NCBI GenBank assembly: GCA_964036295.1
Contig: OZ038470.1
Location: 9,329,078-9,393,077 of the forward strand
Length of the DNA stretch: 64,000 nt
Direction: 5' to 3'
From: Plumapathes pennacea
Taxonomy: Eukaryota; Cnidaria; Anthozoa; Antipatharia; Myriopathidae
Part shown: positions 1-9,966 of the stretch, piece after piece
How the letters are laid out: every line of letters begins with the position of its first letter
How positions within the stretch are numbered: position 1 is the first letter of the stretch
Made by a program: the position numbers and the translations under genes
The notes under the pieces: model-generated
What the model was told of the DNA's origin: nothing
The model's database searches: none
Seen by the model: only the letters and a program-made list of their open reading frames with translations

Positions 1-585
1 ATGGTTGCGTATTCCAATTCTATGTGTGTTAACTCATATCCATGGCCTTTGGTATTGTCTGAAGTTACAACTATATCAGACGCATTAGCAAGTTTTATCT
101 CAAATCTTAGGTTTGACTTCAGCCCACTTTGATAATAAACCCCATGATCGTCTAACAGCGGGTGAGATAGTGGAATACGATACCTGTGAGCGTAGGATAA
201 ATTCGTGAGTTTCATAATCTTAGAATCGCCAGTTTCTGCCGCTCTAATCTTTCTTTTGTCTTCTTGTCATGATTCCTCTTTTCATATCTTCCTCACACGT
301 CAACATATCATGATACCCATGAAAAATGTCATATTTGTCTGTGTCACAAATAGTTTTTCCTCCAAAGAAAATTTTCATGTGGTTCACTAAGTTTCTTGAT
401 ACGTTTTGAACGAGGTGGTTGCTTGCAACACCCTTTTCTATCTTGACGTTAAACCTCAAAAACATACTCTTTGGAACGAAAACCATGTTTCATACAACCT
501 CGGGTACATTAACATAAAGTGTTTTTCCAGGCTTAGCAGACGATGGTGTGAAAGTTGTCCTATGAACTGTCCTCTCTGCCTTCAT
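1..585 (-). pseudogene. Major capsid-like protein (MCP), copy a, N-terminal part
   Basis: This is the 5' part of the capsid-like gene, with its 3' part lost at the window edge. The frame opens at ATG 583-585 and is stopped by TGA at 490-492. It reopens at 486 to 244, then must shift frame to enter the segment starting at ATG 213-215. The frame is open upstream to 708, but that stretch is antisense to the integrase start and is probably not coding. Confidence 0.75.
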
Positions 586-672
586 TGCCTTCGACAATCT
601 TGGCCTTCTATTCGGATTAAGTATTTTCTGCAAACGACATATTATTTTAAAAACATCAAAACAAATCTTTAA

Positions 673-1690
673 ATGAAAAACATGGAAAAGATTTATTACT
701 CTTCTCAAAAGGATATTGGAAGGGTTTATCCGCAGTCAAGAAACTTTCTACAGAAGCTAAAGTTAGCCTAGAAGAAGCAAGAGATTGGCTATCAAAACAG
801 GCGCTTTGGCAAATTTATCTTCCTCCACCGAATTATGTTCCAAGACCACATTGGATTATTTCAGAACCAAACGAAATTCACCAAGCAGATCTCCTATTCC
901 TCCCCCACGATAAAGTCGGAAGAAAAACTTATATATATATGCTTTAGTCGTTATTGATATTGCTTCAAGATATGTCGACGTAGAAGCTTTGACAAGTAAA
1001 TCAAGTGATGAAGTGTCAAACGCTTTCAAGAAAATTTACTCAAGAAAGTAAAAATGGCCAAAAACTTGTTGATCCGGGAAGAGAGTTTGTTGGATCTGTA
1101 ACGGTTCTTATGAATGAAAAGAAGCTAGTTATCAAAGATCGGAAACTGCTAATCACAGAGCACAAGCATTCGTCGAGAGAGCGAACAAAACATGGGGACA
1201 AAAAATATTTAGTCAACAATATGCTGACGAAATGTTAACTGAAGGTAGATCAACAAAGTGGATAAATAGATTACCAAATATCGTGAAAACTATCGACAAC
1301 CACGTCACTCGACTGACTGGCAAAAAAGCCATCGACGCTTATCGTGAGAAAAATGTTGAACAAAAGACTAAGAATTATTCAAGACCTGTTGGGTTTAATG
1401 AAAAAAGGCTTGACTCAATCGAAAAAGTAAGATATCTTGTCTTGCCAGGAGAGGAAGAAGGAGGAAACGTAAGAAGGGCAACAGATCCCATATGGAGTAC
1501 AAACGTTTTTGAGTTGAAAAAATCCATAATATCTAAAAATCAACCAGTTTTGTATTATTTAGTCGATGGACCAAAAAGAGGATTCGCCAGAGAAGAATTA
1601 CTAATCATACCATATGGCACAGAATTACCTCCAAAAATTTTTCTTAAAACAATAACTTTTCTAAATATCTTTAATCCTATAATGCCTTAA
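673..1690 (+). pseudogene. Retroviral-type (rve) integrase, copy 1
   Basis: This is the Maverick/Polinton integrase, which would insert element ends into host DNA. In order it shows an N-terminal helical region (LSKQALWQIYLPPP), an RNase H-like core and a C-terminal segment typical of Polinton integrases (RRATDPIW, VLYYLVDGPKRGF). The DDE residues are visible: Asp at 888-890 (HQAD), Asp at 1071-1073 (VDPGREF) and Glu at 1175-1177 (FVERANKTL). The triad is split over different frames by indels: a missing T near 726, an 11-base TA run at 930-940, a 4-base loss near 1060 (compared with U3), and a further shift near 1135. Only the last segment, 1232-1690, is a long open frame. Its end overlaps the convergent polymerase by about 30 bases. 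Confidence 0.88.
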
Positions 1691-2426
1691 GGCTAAGGTG
1701 TCTATCCCATTTGGTAATATGTTTCTTTTATCGTCTTCCCTACTAAGTGCTATTTTGTTCACTTCTTCCGTGTATATGTCATGATCGCGACTTCTAATTA
1801 GATTCATCACCCTCATTTTCTTACCGCCGTTGATACGACAATCTTCATAATCCTGAAAATTTATATCCTTATTAACAAGAAGGTTATTGGAATGTTTAAG
1901 GATGAAGTCGGTGGAAGACACGTTTGAAGAATCGAGTACGTAAGAGTCAAGCTTAGCTGTCAAACTGACAAACTCTGAAATTTGTCTTCCACCGACTTCA
2001 TCCTTAAACATTCCAATAACCTTCTTGTTAACTCCAGTAGTAATTCCTGAAGAATGATCCTTTGGGTAATTACTAGTGTCAAACGATGTTAAGACATCTC
2101 CACTAACACCTTTATAAAAATCATCCGTCTCTATCTCATATATTAATGAATAAGTGTCAGTAAATAGTAACCTTGCCTTATCATTGTACTTCTCTTTGAT
2201 GTAACCATAATGAAAATCATACATCAACGTTTTACTTATGTCAAGTATTGACATTCCCAAGTAAACTGGTTTATCAAATAATAGCTTCGTCCTATGCATG
2301 TGAATAGCTGCTAAATCATTCACAAAATATTTTCCTTCTATCAAAGCTTGGTTTTGAGATAAGTTTCCTAGCTTGTGACTCGTTAGTGACCAACTTAATG
2401 TCTACCCTATTTCGGATATTTTCCAT
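1661..2426 (-). pseudogene. Protein-primed family-B DNA polymerase, C-terminal fragment, copy 1
   Basis: Only the last ~250 residues (distal palm and thumb) remain; the exonuclease domain and the rest of the palm are missing. The KPVYLGMSILDISKTLMYDFHYGYIK stretch and the following motif C identify it as the polymerase family of Mavericks and adintoviruses. Motif C, normally DTDS, reads DTYS at 2147-2158, so a metal-binding Asp is lost in every unit. Homology begins at ATG 2426, overlapping the end of the 163-aa ORF in another frame. A 1-base indel near 2325 separates this from the 1661-2344 open frame. The 49-bp palindrome replaces a conserved tail segment. Confidence 0.88.
1872..2031. repeat. 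49-bp perfect inverted repeat inside the polymerase fragment
   Basis: Arms at 1872-1920 and 1983-2031 are exact reverse complements separated by 62 bases. Both arms lie in the polymerase reading frame, so the protein carries a sense copy (NKKVIGMFKDEVGGRQ) followed by the translation of its reverse complement (STDFILKHSNNLLVNK). Equivalent palindromes occur in every unit except U9, U11 and U13, for example 6023-6182, 14319-14478 and 26719-26878. Some copies carry one mismatch (U5, U6, U8, U10). Confidence 0.95.
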
Positions 2427-2893
2427 GGTTTTTCCTCAGACACTTTTGATGCATACCTGCAAATTCTTCTTCCTAATTGTTTATTATTCAACAAATCTTT
2501 CTTCAAAGACTCTTCATCGTCCAAAGTAAGGATATACGAAAGTCCTTTAAAAATTCCATCAACAACTATTCCCATTCCATCTTTCATTAACTCTTGTCCG
2601 GACTTTTCTTCATAAACTTTGAATAAACATTCTAAATCAGAATCCTTCATCTTTCTAATATCAACTGCACTTATGTTTTCTCCTACATATTCTTCCAAAC
2701 CAAGCGTCATGGCAACTGATGCAAGAATATCTCTTTTTCTCGATATTTCACTTTGTACCTCTGGATCTATTTCAGCTTCCTTTTGTGATTCTTTCTTCTT
2801 ACTTTGTGTTAGTTTTCTTTTTGCTTTAGGTTTTTGTTCTTTTTTTGTTTCGTTCTTTTCAAGATTAACGTAATCGTTTACAGTTTCTGCCAT
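2402..2893 (-). CDS. Unrecognised 163-aa protein, truncated Maverick ORF, copy 1
   Basis: ATG start at 2893 and an intact frame. Residues 10-40 are Lys/Glu/Gln-rich and probably disordered (KPKAKRKLTQSKKK could act as a basic nuclear signal). Residues 45-155 look helical, with an acidic MKDSDLECLFKVYEEKSGQELMKDG segment. A similarly placed ORF of unknown function lies beside the ATPase in Mavericks; I infer this is its N-terminal part. The 3' end runs straight into polymerase sequence (KPWKISEIG reads through the polymerase MENIRNR codons in another frame), so the original C-terminus was lost at a deletion junction. It starts 21 bases after the ATPase stop. This is the only gene open in most units. 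Confidence 0.7.
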   Translation of the reverse strand: MAETVNDYVNLEKNETKKEQKPKAKRKLTQSKKKESQKEAEIDPEVQSEISRKRDILASVAMTLGLEEYVGENISAVDIRKMKDSDLECLFKVYEEKSGQELMKDGMGIVVDGIFKGLSYILTLDDEESLKKDLLNNKQLGRRICRYASKVSEEKPWKISEIG

Positions 2894-2913
2894 TTATTTG
2901 TCAAAACAAAATT

Positions 2914-3573
2914 TTAAGTTGTTTGTGGAATTTCAATATAATATGAAAATGGATGGCGAAGAGAAAAACAAATCCTTGAGTGTTTTTCATTTTTTATTAT
3001 TTCACAAATAGTTTTCTTTTCATTATTATCAATTCCAGAACCAAACTTTTTAAAAAGTAAATCTGTTCCATCAAATTCTGGATTATGAAATGCAATAATG
3101 CAACCAAGATTTTCTCTGAATGGTTTTGCAATGCTAGTCAATTGTTGAGTTAGAACCCAAACAGAAACTCCAATATGTCGTTCACTGAAGCGAGATTGAT
3201 GAGTTTGCTGCTTCGTTTCTTCACATCTGCACTCACTGCACAATCATCAAGAATTATGAGAACTTTGGTTTGTCTTTGTAAATCATCCATTTTGGTGTCG
3301 TGAAATAGATCTGCACAAATCTCCAAACACTCTTCAACATCTTCAGATTCACTCGCATTTGGCATCGCGACGAAAAAGCATTTGTCAAGATTAGCGAACC
3401 CTTCATAAGTTTTGTTAGTGGCGAACGTTGGACAAATCAAACAATAAAGTCGAAAACATACTTGGTCGATCTCTCAAAAGATCAACCAAGTATTGTGTTT
3501 TCCCACAATTTGTTGGGCCAGTAATCAAGGAAAATCGTATATTTTTAAATCTTATGAAGATGGCTGAATCCTT
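2914..3573 (-). pseudogene. FtsK/HerA-type packaging ATPase, copy 1
   Basis: This is a genome-packaging ATPase of the adenovirus/Polinton lineage. Walker A (GPTNCGKT) lies at 3496-3519. Walker B (LIILDD) lies at 3243-3260 in a different frame, 3150-3440. The downstream VWVLTQQL and IAFHNPEFDGTD segments return to the Walker A frame, in 2914-3243. Two indels therefore break it: one after Walker A near 3440 (in all units) and a missing A near 3190. No ATG is available upstream of Walker A; the frame runs back into the end of MCP, suggesting an originally overlapping start. Confidence 0.88.
3460..3491. repeat. Short stem-loop (12-bp arms, 8-base loop) in the ATPase
   Basis: Arms at 3460-3471 and 3480-3491 pair with one mismatch in this copy (and in U2). 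In most later units, such as 20004-20015 with 20024-20035, the pairing is perfect. The hairpin lies just after the Walker A codons and just before the universal frameshift. It may be incidental to the codons there; no known site is recognised. Confidence 0.7.
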
Positions 3574-4732
3574 ACATCTTTCACAACTCCATCACTAACG
3601 AAGATTGCTGCATCTGAAACAGCAAACACGTGACAATCGACGGTCGTAGAAGCAATTCCAGCCACGTCTACAACTAATCTCACACCATCCTGAGATCTTC
3701 CAACCACAATTCCGTCTCCATGAAGATTGTTAACTGGTGTGGATCTCAAATCAATCCACAATGCGAACTTGCCATTATGAAAGTCAATTTCCTTAAAGTG
3801 ATCCTCGACATAATCAAACCTTTTCAAAATCATTGGCCAAACATCCTCTCGTAAAATTCCGTCTGAAAATAACTTGTGTGGAACACCATTTATAGAAACC
3901 TTTACCGAATTAACAAGAAGATTAATAAACTCCTCAGCTTTTCTTTCTCCTGAATCGAAACTCTTTAAAAAGAATAACATGATTCCCTTTCATACAACTT
4001 CTTGGTGTGTTTACGTGCAAATTAGAAACAGCCCCCGTACCAATATCCTAAGAGGCTAACGTTTCAAAATGATGCACATCCTCAAAGTAAAAAGTTCTCC
4101 CACTTTCATAAATGCTACTCGCTTGAATTGCTAAATTTTCATCTTCAATGGTTGCGTATTCCAATTCTATGTGTGTTAACTCATATCCATGGCCTTTGGT
4201 ATTGTCTGAAGTTACAACTATATCAGACGCATTAGCAAGTTTTATCTCAAATCTTAGGTTTGACTTCAGCCCACTTTGATAATAAACCCCATGATCGTCT
4301 AACAGCGGGTGAGATAGTGGAATACGATACCTCTGAGCGTAGGATAAATTCGTGAGTTTCATAATCTTAGAATCGCCAGTTTCTGCCGCTCTAATCTTTC
4401 TTTTGTCTTCTTGTCATGATTCCTCTTTTCATATCTTCCTCACACGTCAACATATCATGATACCCATGAAAAATGTCATATTTGTCTGTGTCACAAATAG
4501 TTTTTCCTCCAAAGAAAATCTTCATGTGGTTCACTAAGTTTCTTGATACGTTTTGAACGAGGTGGTTGCTTGCAACACCCTTTTCTATCTTGACGTTAAA
4601 CCTCATAAACATACTCTTTGGAACGAAAACCATGTTTCATACAACCTCGGGTACATTAACATAAAGTGTTTTTCCAGGCTTAGCAGACGATGGTGTGAAA
4701 GTTGTCCTATGAACTGTCCTCTCTGCCTTCAT
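3552..4732 (-). pseudogene. Major capsid-like protein (double jelly roll), copy b
   Basis: This is the first full-length copy, about 390 codons from ATG 4732. N-terminal residues (SKAMKAERTVHRTTF, then KTLYVNVPEVV) and the following MVFVPKSMFLRFNV resemble the first strands of Polinton/adintovirus major capsid proteins. The distal part holds VKVSINGVPHKLFSDGILRED and a C-terminal DGVRLVVDVAG...SDAAVFVSDG region like the second jelly roll. The MCP assignment is by pattern recall and is less certain than that of the enzymes. Lesions shared by all units: TGA at 4637-4639 and a frameshift between 4391 and 4362. Lesions of this copy: a stop at 4048-4050 (Lys codon in other copies) and an extra C near 3985. 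The ATPase follows immediately. Confidence 0.75.
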
Positions 4733-4819
4733 TGCCTTCGACAATCTTGGCCTTCTATTCGGATTAAGTATTTTCTGGAAACGACATATTATTTTAAAAA
4801 CATCAAAACAAATCTTTAA

Positions 4820-5841
4820 ATGAAAAACATGGAAAAGATTTATTACTCTTCTCAAAAGGATATTGGAAGGGTTTATCCGCAGTCAAGAAACTTTCTACAG
4901 AAGCTAAAGTTAGCCTAGAAGAAGCAAGAGATTGGCTATCAAAACAGGCGCTTTCGCAAATTTATCTTCCTCCACCGAATTATGTTCCAAGACCACATTG
5001 GATTATTTCAGAACCAAACGAAATTCACCAAGCAGATCTCCTATTCCTCCCCCACGATAAAGTCGGAAGAAAAACTTATATATATATATATGCTTTAGTC
5101 GTTATTGATATTGCTTCAAGATATGTCGATGTAGAAGCTTTGACAAGTAAATCAAGTGATGAAGTGTCAAACGCTTTCAAGAAAATTTACTCAAGAAAGT
5201 AAAAATGGCCAAAAACTTGTTGATCCGGGAAGAGAGTTTGTTGGATCTGTAACGGTTCTTATGAATGAAAAGAAGCTAGTTATCAAAGATCGGAAACTGC
5301 TAATCACAGAGCACAAGCATTCGTCGAGAGAGCGAACAAAACATTGGGAGAAAAAATATTTAGTCAACAATATGCTGACGAAATGTTAACTGAAGGTAGA
5401 TCAACAAAGTGGATAAATAGATTACCAAATATCGTGAAAACTATCAACAACCACGTCACTCGACTGACTGGCAAAAAAGCCATCGACGCTTATCGTGAGA
5501 AAAATGTTGAACAAAAGACTAAGAATTATTCAAGACCTGTTGGGTTTAATGAAAAAAGGCTTGACTCAATCGAAAAAGTAAGATATCTTGTCTTGCCAGG
5601 AGAGGAAGAAGGAGGAAACGTAAGAAGGGCAACAGATCCCATATGGAGTACAAACGTTTTTGAGTTGAAAAAATCCATAATATCTAAAAATCAACCAGTT
5701 TTGTATTATTTAGTCGATGGACCAAAAAGAGGATTCGCCAGAGAAGAATTACTAATCATACCATATGGCACAGAATTACCTCCAAAAATTTTTCTTAAAA
5801 CAATAACTTTTCTAAATATCTTTAATCCTATAATGCCTTAA
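4820..5841 (+). pseudogene. rve integrase, copy 2
   Basis: The TA run is 15 bases, so the core reads through to ALVVIDIASRY. The C-terminal open frame (5344-5841, 165 codons) carries TINNHV where U1 has TIDNHV. The second Asp region still has the 4-base loss. Confidence 0.87.
5077..5091. repeat. TA microsatellite in the integrase core
   Basis: A run of alternating T and A interrupts the integrase between the first catalytic Asp and the conserved ALVVIDIASRY strand. Its length varies by unit: 11 bases in U1; 13 in U9, U11, U13; 15 in U2, U3, U5-U7, U12, U14-U16; 17 in U4, U8, U10. Only the 15-base form keeps the frame across this point. Confidence 0.9.
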
Positions 5842-6577
5842 GGCTAAGGTGTCTATCCCATTTGGTAATATGTTTCTTTTATCGTCTTCCCTACTAAGTG
5901 CTATTTTGTTCACTTCTTCCGTGTATATGTCATGATCGCGACTTCTAATTAGATTCATCACCCTCATTTTCTTACCGCCGTTGATACGACAATCTTCATA
6001 ATCCTGAAAATTTATATCCTTATTAACAAGAAGGTTATTGGAATGTTTAAGGATGAAGTCGGTGGAAGACACGTTTGAAGAATCGAGTACGTAAGAGTCA
6101 AGCTTAGCTGTCAAACTGACAAACTCTGAAATTTGTCTTCCACCGACTTCATCCTTAAACATTCCAATAACCTTCTTGTTAACTCCAGTAGTAATTCCTG
6201 AAGGATGATCCTTTGGGTAATTACTAGTGTCAAACGATGTTAAGACATCTCCACTAACACCTTTATAAAAATCATCCGTCTCTATCTCATATATTAATGA
6301 ATAAGTGTCAGTAAATAGTAACCTTGCCTTATCATTGTACTTCTCTTTGATGTAACCATAATGAAAATCATACATCAACGTTTTACTTATGTCAAGTATT
6401 GACATTCCCAAGTAAACTGGTTTATCAAATAATAGCTTCGTCCTATGCATGTGAATAGCTGCTAAATCATTCACAAAATATTTTCCTTCTATCAAAGCTT
6501 GGTTTTGAGATAAGTTTCCTAGCTTGTGACTCGTTAGTGACCAACTTAATGTCTACCCTATTTAGGATATTTTCCAT
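5812..6577 (-). pseudogene. Family-B polymerase C-terminal fragment, copy 2
   Basis: The open frame 5812-6495 holds the mutated motif C (DTYS) and the palindrome (6023-6182). A base change near 6563 alters the polymerase residue after MENI and also creates an earlier stop for the overlapping 163-aa ORF. Confidence 0.87.
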
Positions 6578-7044
6578 GGTTTTTCCTCAGACACTTTTGA
6601 TGCATACCTGCAAATTCTTCTTCCTAATTGTTTATTATTCAACAAATCTTTCTTCAAAGACTCTTCATCGTCCAACGTAAGGATATACGAAAGTCCTTTA
6701 AAAATTCCATCAACAACTATTCCCATTCCATCTTTCATTAACTCTTGTCCGGACTTTTCTTCATAAACTTTGAATAAACATTCTAAATCAGAATCCTTCA
6801 TCTTTCTAATATCAACTGCACTTATGTTTTCTCCTACATATTCTTCCAAACCAAGCGTCATGGCAACTGATGCAAGAATATCTCTTTTTCTCGATATTTC
6901 ACTTTGTACCTCTGGATCTATTTCAGCTTCCTTTTGTGATTCTTTCTTCTTACTTTGTGTTAGTTTTCTTTTTGCTTTAGGTTTTTGTTCTGTTTTTGTT
7001 TCGTTCTTTTCAAGATTAACGTCATCGTTTACAGTTTCTGCCAT
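6562..7044 (-). CDS. Unrecognised truncated Maverick ORF, copy 2 (160 aa)
   Basis: Same ORF as copy 1, ending three residues earlier (KPWKIS) because of a new stop at 6562. It carries NDD in place of NDY near residue 7. Confidence 0.68.
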   Translation of the reverse strand: MAETVNDDVNLEKNETKTEQKPKAKRKLTQSKKKESQKEAEIDPEVQSEISRKRDILASVAMTLGLEEYVGENISAVDIRKMKDSDLECLFKVYEEKSGQELMKDGMGIVVDGIFKGLSYILTLDDEESLKKDLLNNKQLGRRICRYASKVSEEKPWKIS

Positions 7045-7064
7045 TTATTTGTCAAAAGAAAATT

Positions 7065-7724
7065 TTAAGTTGTTTGTGGAATTTCAATATAATATGAAAA
7101 TGGATGGCGAAGAGAAAAACAAATCCTTGCGTGTTTTTCATTTTTTATTATTTCACAAATAGTTTTCTTTTCATTATTATCAATTCCAGAACCAAACTTT
7201 TTAAAAAGTAAATCTGTTCCATCAAATTCTGGATTATGAAATGCAATAATGCAACCAAGATTTTCTCTGAATGGTTTCGCAATGCTAGTCAATTGTTGAG
7301 TTAGAACCCAAACAGAAACTCCAATATGTCGTCCACTGAAGCGAGATTGATGAGTTTGCTGCTTCGTTTCTTCACATCTGCACTCACTGCACAATCATCA
7401 AGAATTATGAGAACTTTGGTTTGTCTTTGTAAATCATCCATTTTGGTGTCGTGAAATAGATCTGCACAAATCTCCAAACACTCTTCAACATCTTCAGATT
7501 CACTCGCATTTGGCATCGCGACGAAAAAGCATTTGTCAAGATTAGCGAACCCTTCATAAGTTTTGTTAGTGGCGAACGTTGGACAAATCAAACAATAAAG
7601 TCGAAAACATACTTGGTCGATCTCTCAAAAGATCAACCAAGTATTGTGTTTTCCCACAATTTGTTGGGCCAGTAATCAAGCAAAATCGTATATTTTTAAA
7701 TCTTATGAAGATGGCTGAATCCTT
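7065..7724 (-). pseudogene. Packaging ATPase, copy 2
   Basis: Walker A near the 3' end of the interval, Walker B in frame 7301-7591, and the C-terminal part in frame 7065-7394. It has the same two frame breaks as copy 1. Confidence 0.86.
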
Positions 7725-8884
7725 ACATCTTTCACAACTCCATCACTAACGAAGACTGCTGCATCTGAAACAACAAACACGTGACAATCGACGGTCGTAG
7801 AAGCAATTCCAGCCACGTCTACAACTAATCTCACACCATCCTGAGATCTTCCAACCACAATTCCGTCTCCATGAAGATTGTTAACTGGTGTGGATCTCAA
7901 ATCAATCCACAATGCGAACTTGCCATTATGAAAGTCAATTTCCTTAAAGTGATCCTCGACATAATCAAACCTTTTCAAAATCATTGGCCAAACATCCTCT
8001 CGTAAAATTCCGTCTGAAAATAACTTGTGTGGAACACCATTTATAGAAACCTTTACCGAATTAACAAGAGGATTAATAAACTCCTCAGCTTTTCTTTCTC
8101 CTGAATCGAAACTCTTTAAAAAGAATAACATGATTCCCTTTCATACAACTTCTTGGTGTGTTTACGTGCAAATTAAAAACAGCCCCCGTACCAATATCCT
8201 TCGAGGCTAACGTTTCAAAATGATGCACATCCTCAAAGTAAAAACGTTCTCCCACTTTGATAAACGCTACTCGCTTGAATTGCTAAATTTTCATCTTCAA
8301 TGGTTGCGTATTCCAATTCTATGTGTGTTAACTCATATCCATGGCCTTTGGTATTGTCTGAAGTTACAACTATATCAGACGCATTAGCAAGTTTTATCTC
8401 AAATCTTAGGTTTGACTTCAGCCCACTTTGATAATAAACCCCATGATCGTCTAACAGCGGGTGAGATAGTGGAATACAATACCTCTAAGCGTAGGATAAA
8501 TTCGTGAGTTTCATAATCTTAGAATCGCCAGTTTCTGCCGCTCTAATCTTTCTTTTGTCTTCTTGTCATGATTCCTTTTTTCATATCTTCCTCACACGTC
8601 AACATATCATGATACCCATGAAAAATGTCATATTTGTCTGTGTCACAAATAGTTTTTCCTCCAAAGAAAATTTTAATGTGGTTCACTAAGTTTCTTGATA
8701 CGTTTTGAACGAGGTGGTTGCTTGCAACACCCTTTTCTATCTTGACGTTAAACCTCAAAAACATACTCTTTGGAACGAAAACCATGTTTCATACAACCTC
8801 GGGTACATTAACATAAAGTGTTTTTCCAGGCTTAGCAGACGATGGTGTGAAAGTCGTCCTATGAACTGTCCTCTCTGCCTTCAT
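7703..8884 (-). pseudogene. Major capsid-like protein, copy c
   Basis: The distal frame is open only over 7703-8131. The middle segment has no usable frame: a Gln codon has become TAG at 8485-8487, and there is an inserted base near 8245. The shared TGA lies at 8789-8791. Confidence 0.73.
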
Positions 8885-8971
8885 TGCCTTCGACAATCTT
8901 GGCCTTCTATTCGCATTAAGTATTTTCTGCAAACGACATATTATTTTAAAAACATCAAAACAAATCTTTAA

Positions 8972-9961
8972 ATGAAAAACATGGAAAAGATTTATTACTC
9001 TTCTCAAAAGGATATTGGAAGGGTTTATCCGCAGTCAAGAAACTTTCTACAGAAGCTAAAGTTAGCCTAGAAGAAGCAAGAGATTGGCTATCAAAACAGG
9101 CGCTTTGGCAAATTTATCTTCCTCCACCGAATTATGTTCCAAGACCACATTGGATTATTTCAGAACCAAACGAAATTCACCAAGCAGATCTCCTATTCCG
9201 CCCCCACGATAAAGTCGGAAGAAAAACTTATATATATATATATGCTTTAGTCGTTATTGATATTGCTTCAAGATATATCGATGTAGAAGCTTTGACAAGT
9301 AAATCAAGTGATGAAGTGTCAAACGCTTTCAAGAAAATTTACTCAAGAAAGTAAAAATGGCAAAAACTTTGATTGTTGATCCGGGAAGAGAGTTTGTTGG
9401 ATCTGTAACGGTTCTTATGAATGAAAAGAAGCTAGTTATCAAAGATCGGAAACTGCTAATCACAGAGCACAAGCATTCGTCGAGAGAACGAACAAAACAT
9501 TAGGAGAAAAAATATTTAGTCAACAATATGCTGACGAAATGTTAACTGAAGGTGGATCAACAAAGTGGATAAATAGATTACCAAATATCGTGAAAACTAT
9601 CGACAACCACGTCACTCGACTGACTGGCAAAAAAGCCATCGACGCTTATCGTGAGAAAAATGTTGAACAAAAGACTAAGAATTATTCAAGACCTGTTGGG
9701 TTTAATGAAAAAAGGCTTGACTCAATCGAAAAAGTAAGATATCTTGTCTTGCCAGGAGAGGAAGAAGGAGGAAACGTAAGAAGGGCAACAGATCCCATAT
9801 GGAGTACAAACGTTTTTGAGTTGAAAAAATCCATAATATCTAAAAATCAACCAGTTTTGTATTATTTAGTCGATGGACCAAAAAGAGGATTCGCCAGAGA
9901 AGAATTACTAATCATACCATATGGCACAGAATTACCTCCAAAATTTTTCTTAAAACAATAA
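8972..9961 (+). pseudogene. rve integrase, copy 3 (second Asp region preserved)
   Basis: Unlike most copies this one keeps the 4-base segment before the second Asp, reading AKTLIVDPGREF in one frame. The TA run is 15 bases (9229-9243). The C-terminus is shorter (PPKFFLKQ, ending 9961) because one A is missing. U15 carries a very similar version. Confidence 0.87.
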
Positions 9962-9966
9962 CTTTT

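Noticed and set aside
205-390. 61-aa plus-strand ORF repeated in most units
   Set aside because: It starts with GTG and lies antisense to MCP; no independent support.
406-672. 88-aa plus-strand ORF ending right at the integrase ATG, conserved in all units
   Set aside because: It is exactly antisense to the MCP N-terminal region, has no ATG start, and its conservation follows from the young age of the array.
490-708. MCP starting at 708
   Set aside because: The codon there is TTG and the first 40 residues are antisense to the integrase start; ATG 585 is the better start.
1872-2031. Terminal inverted repeats of a transposon
   Set aside because: The arms lie inside the polymerase reading frame, 62 bases apart, and are absent from B units; they bound no element.
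2619-2873. 84-aa plus-strand hydrophobic ORF
   Set aside because: It is the mirror of the 163-aa ORF; its Phe/Leu/Ser-rich look comes from reading Lys/Glu-rich codons backwards.
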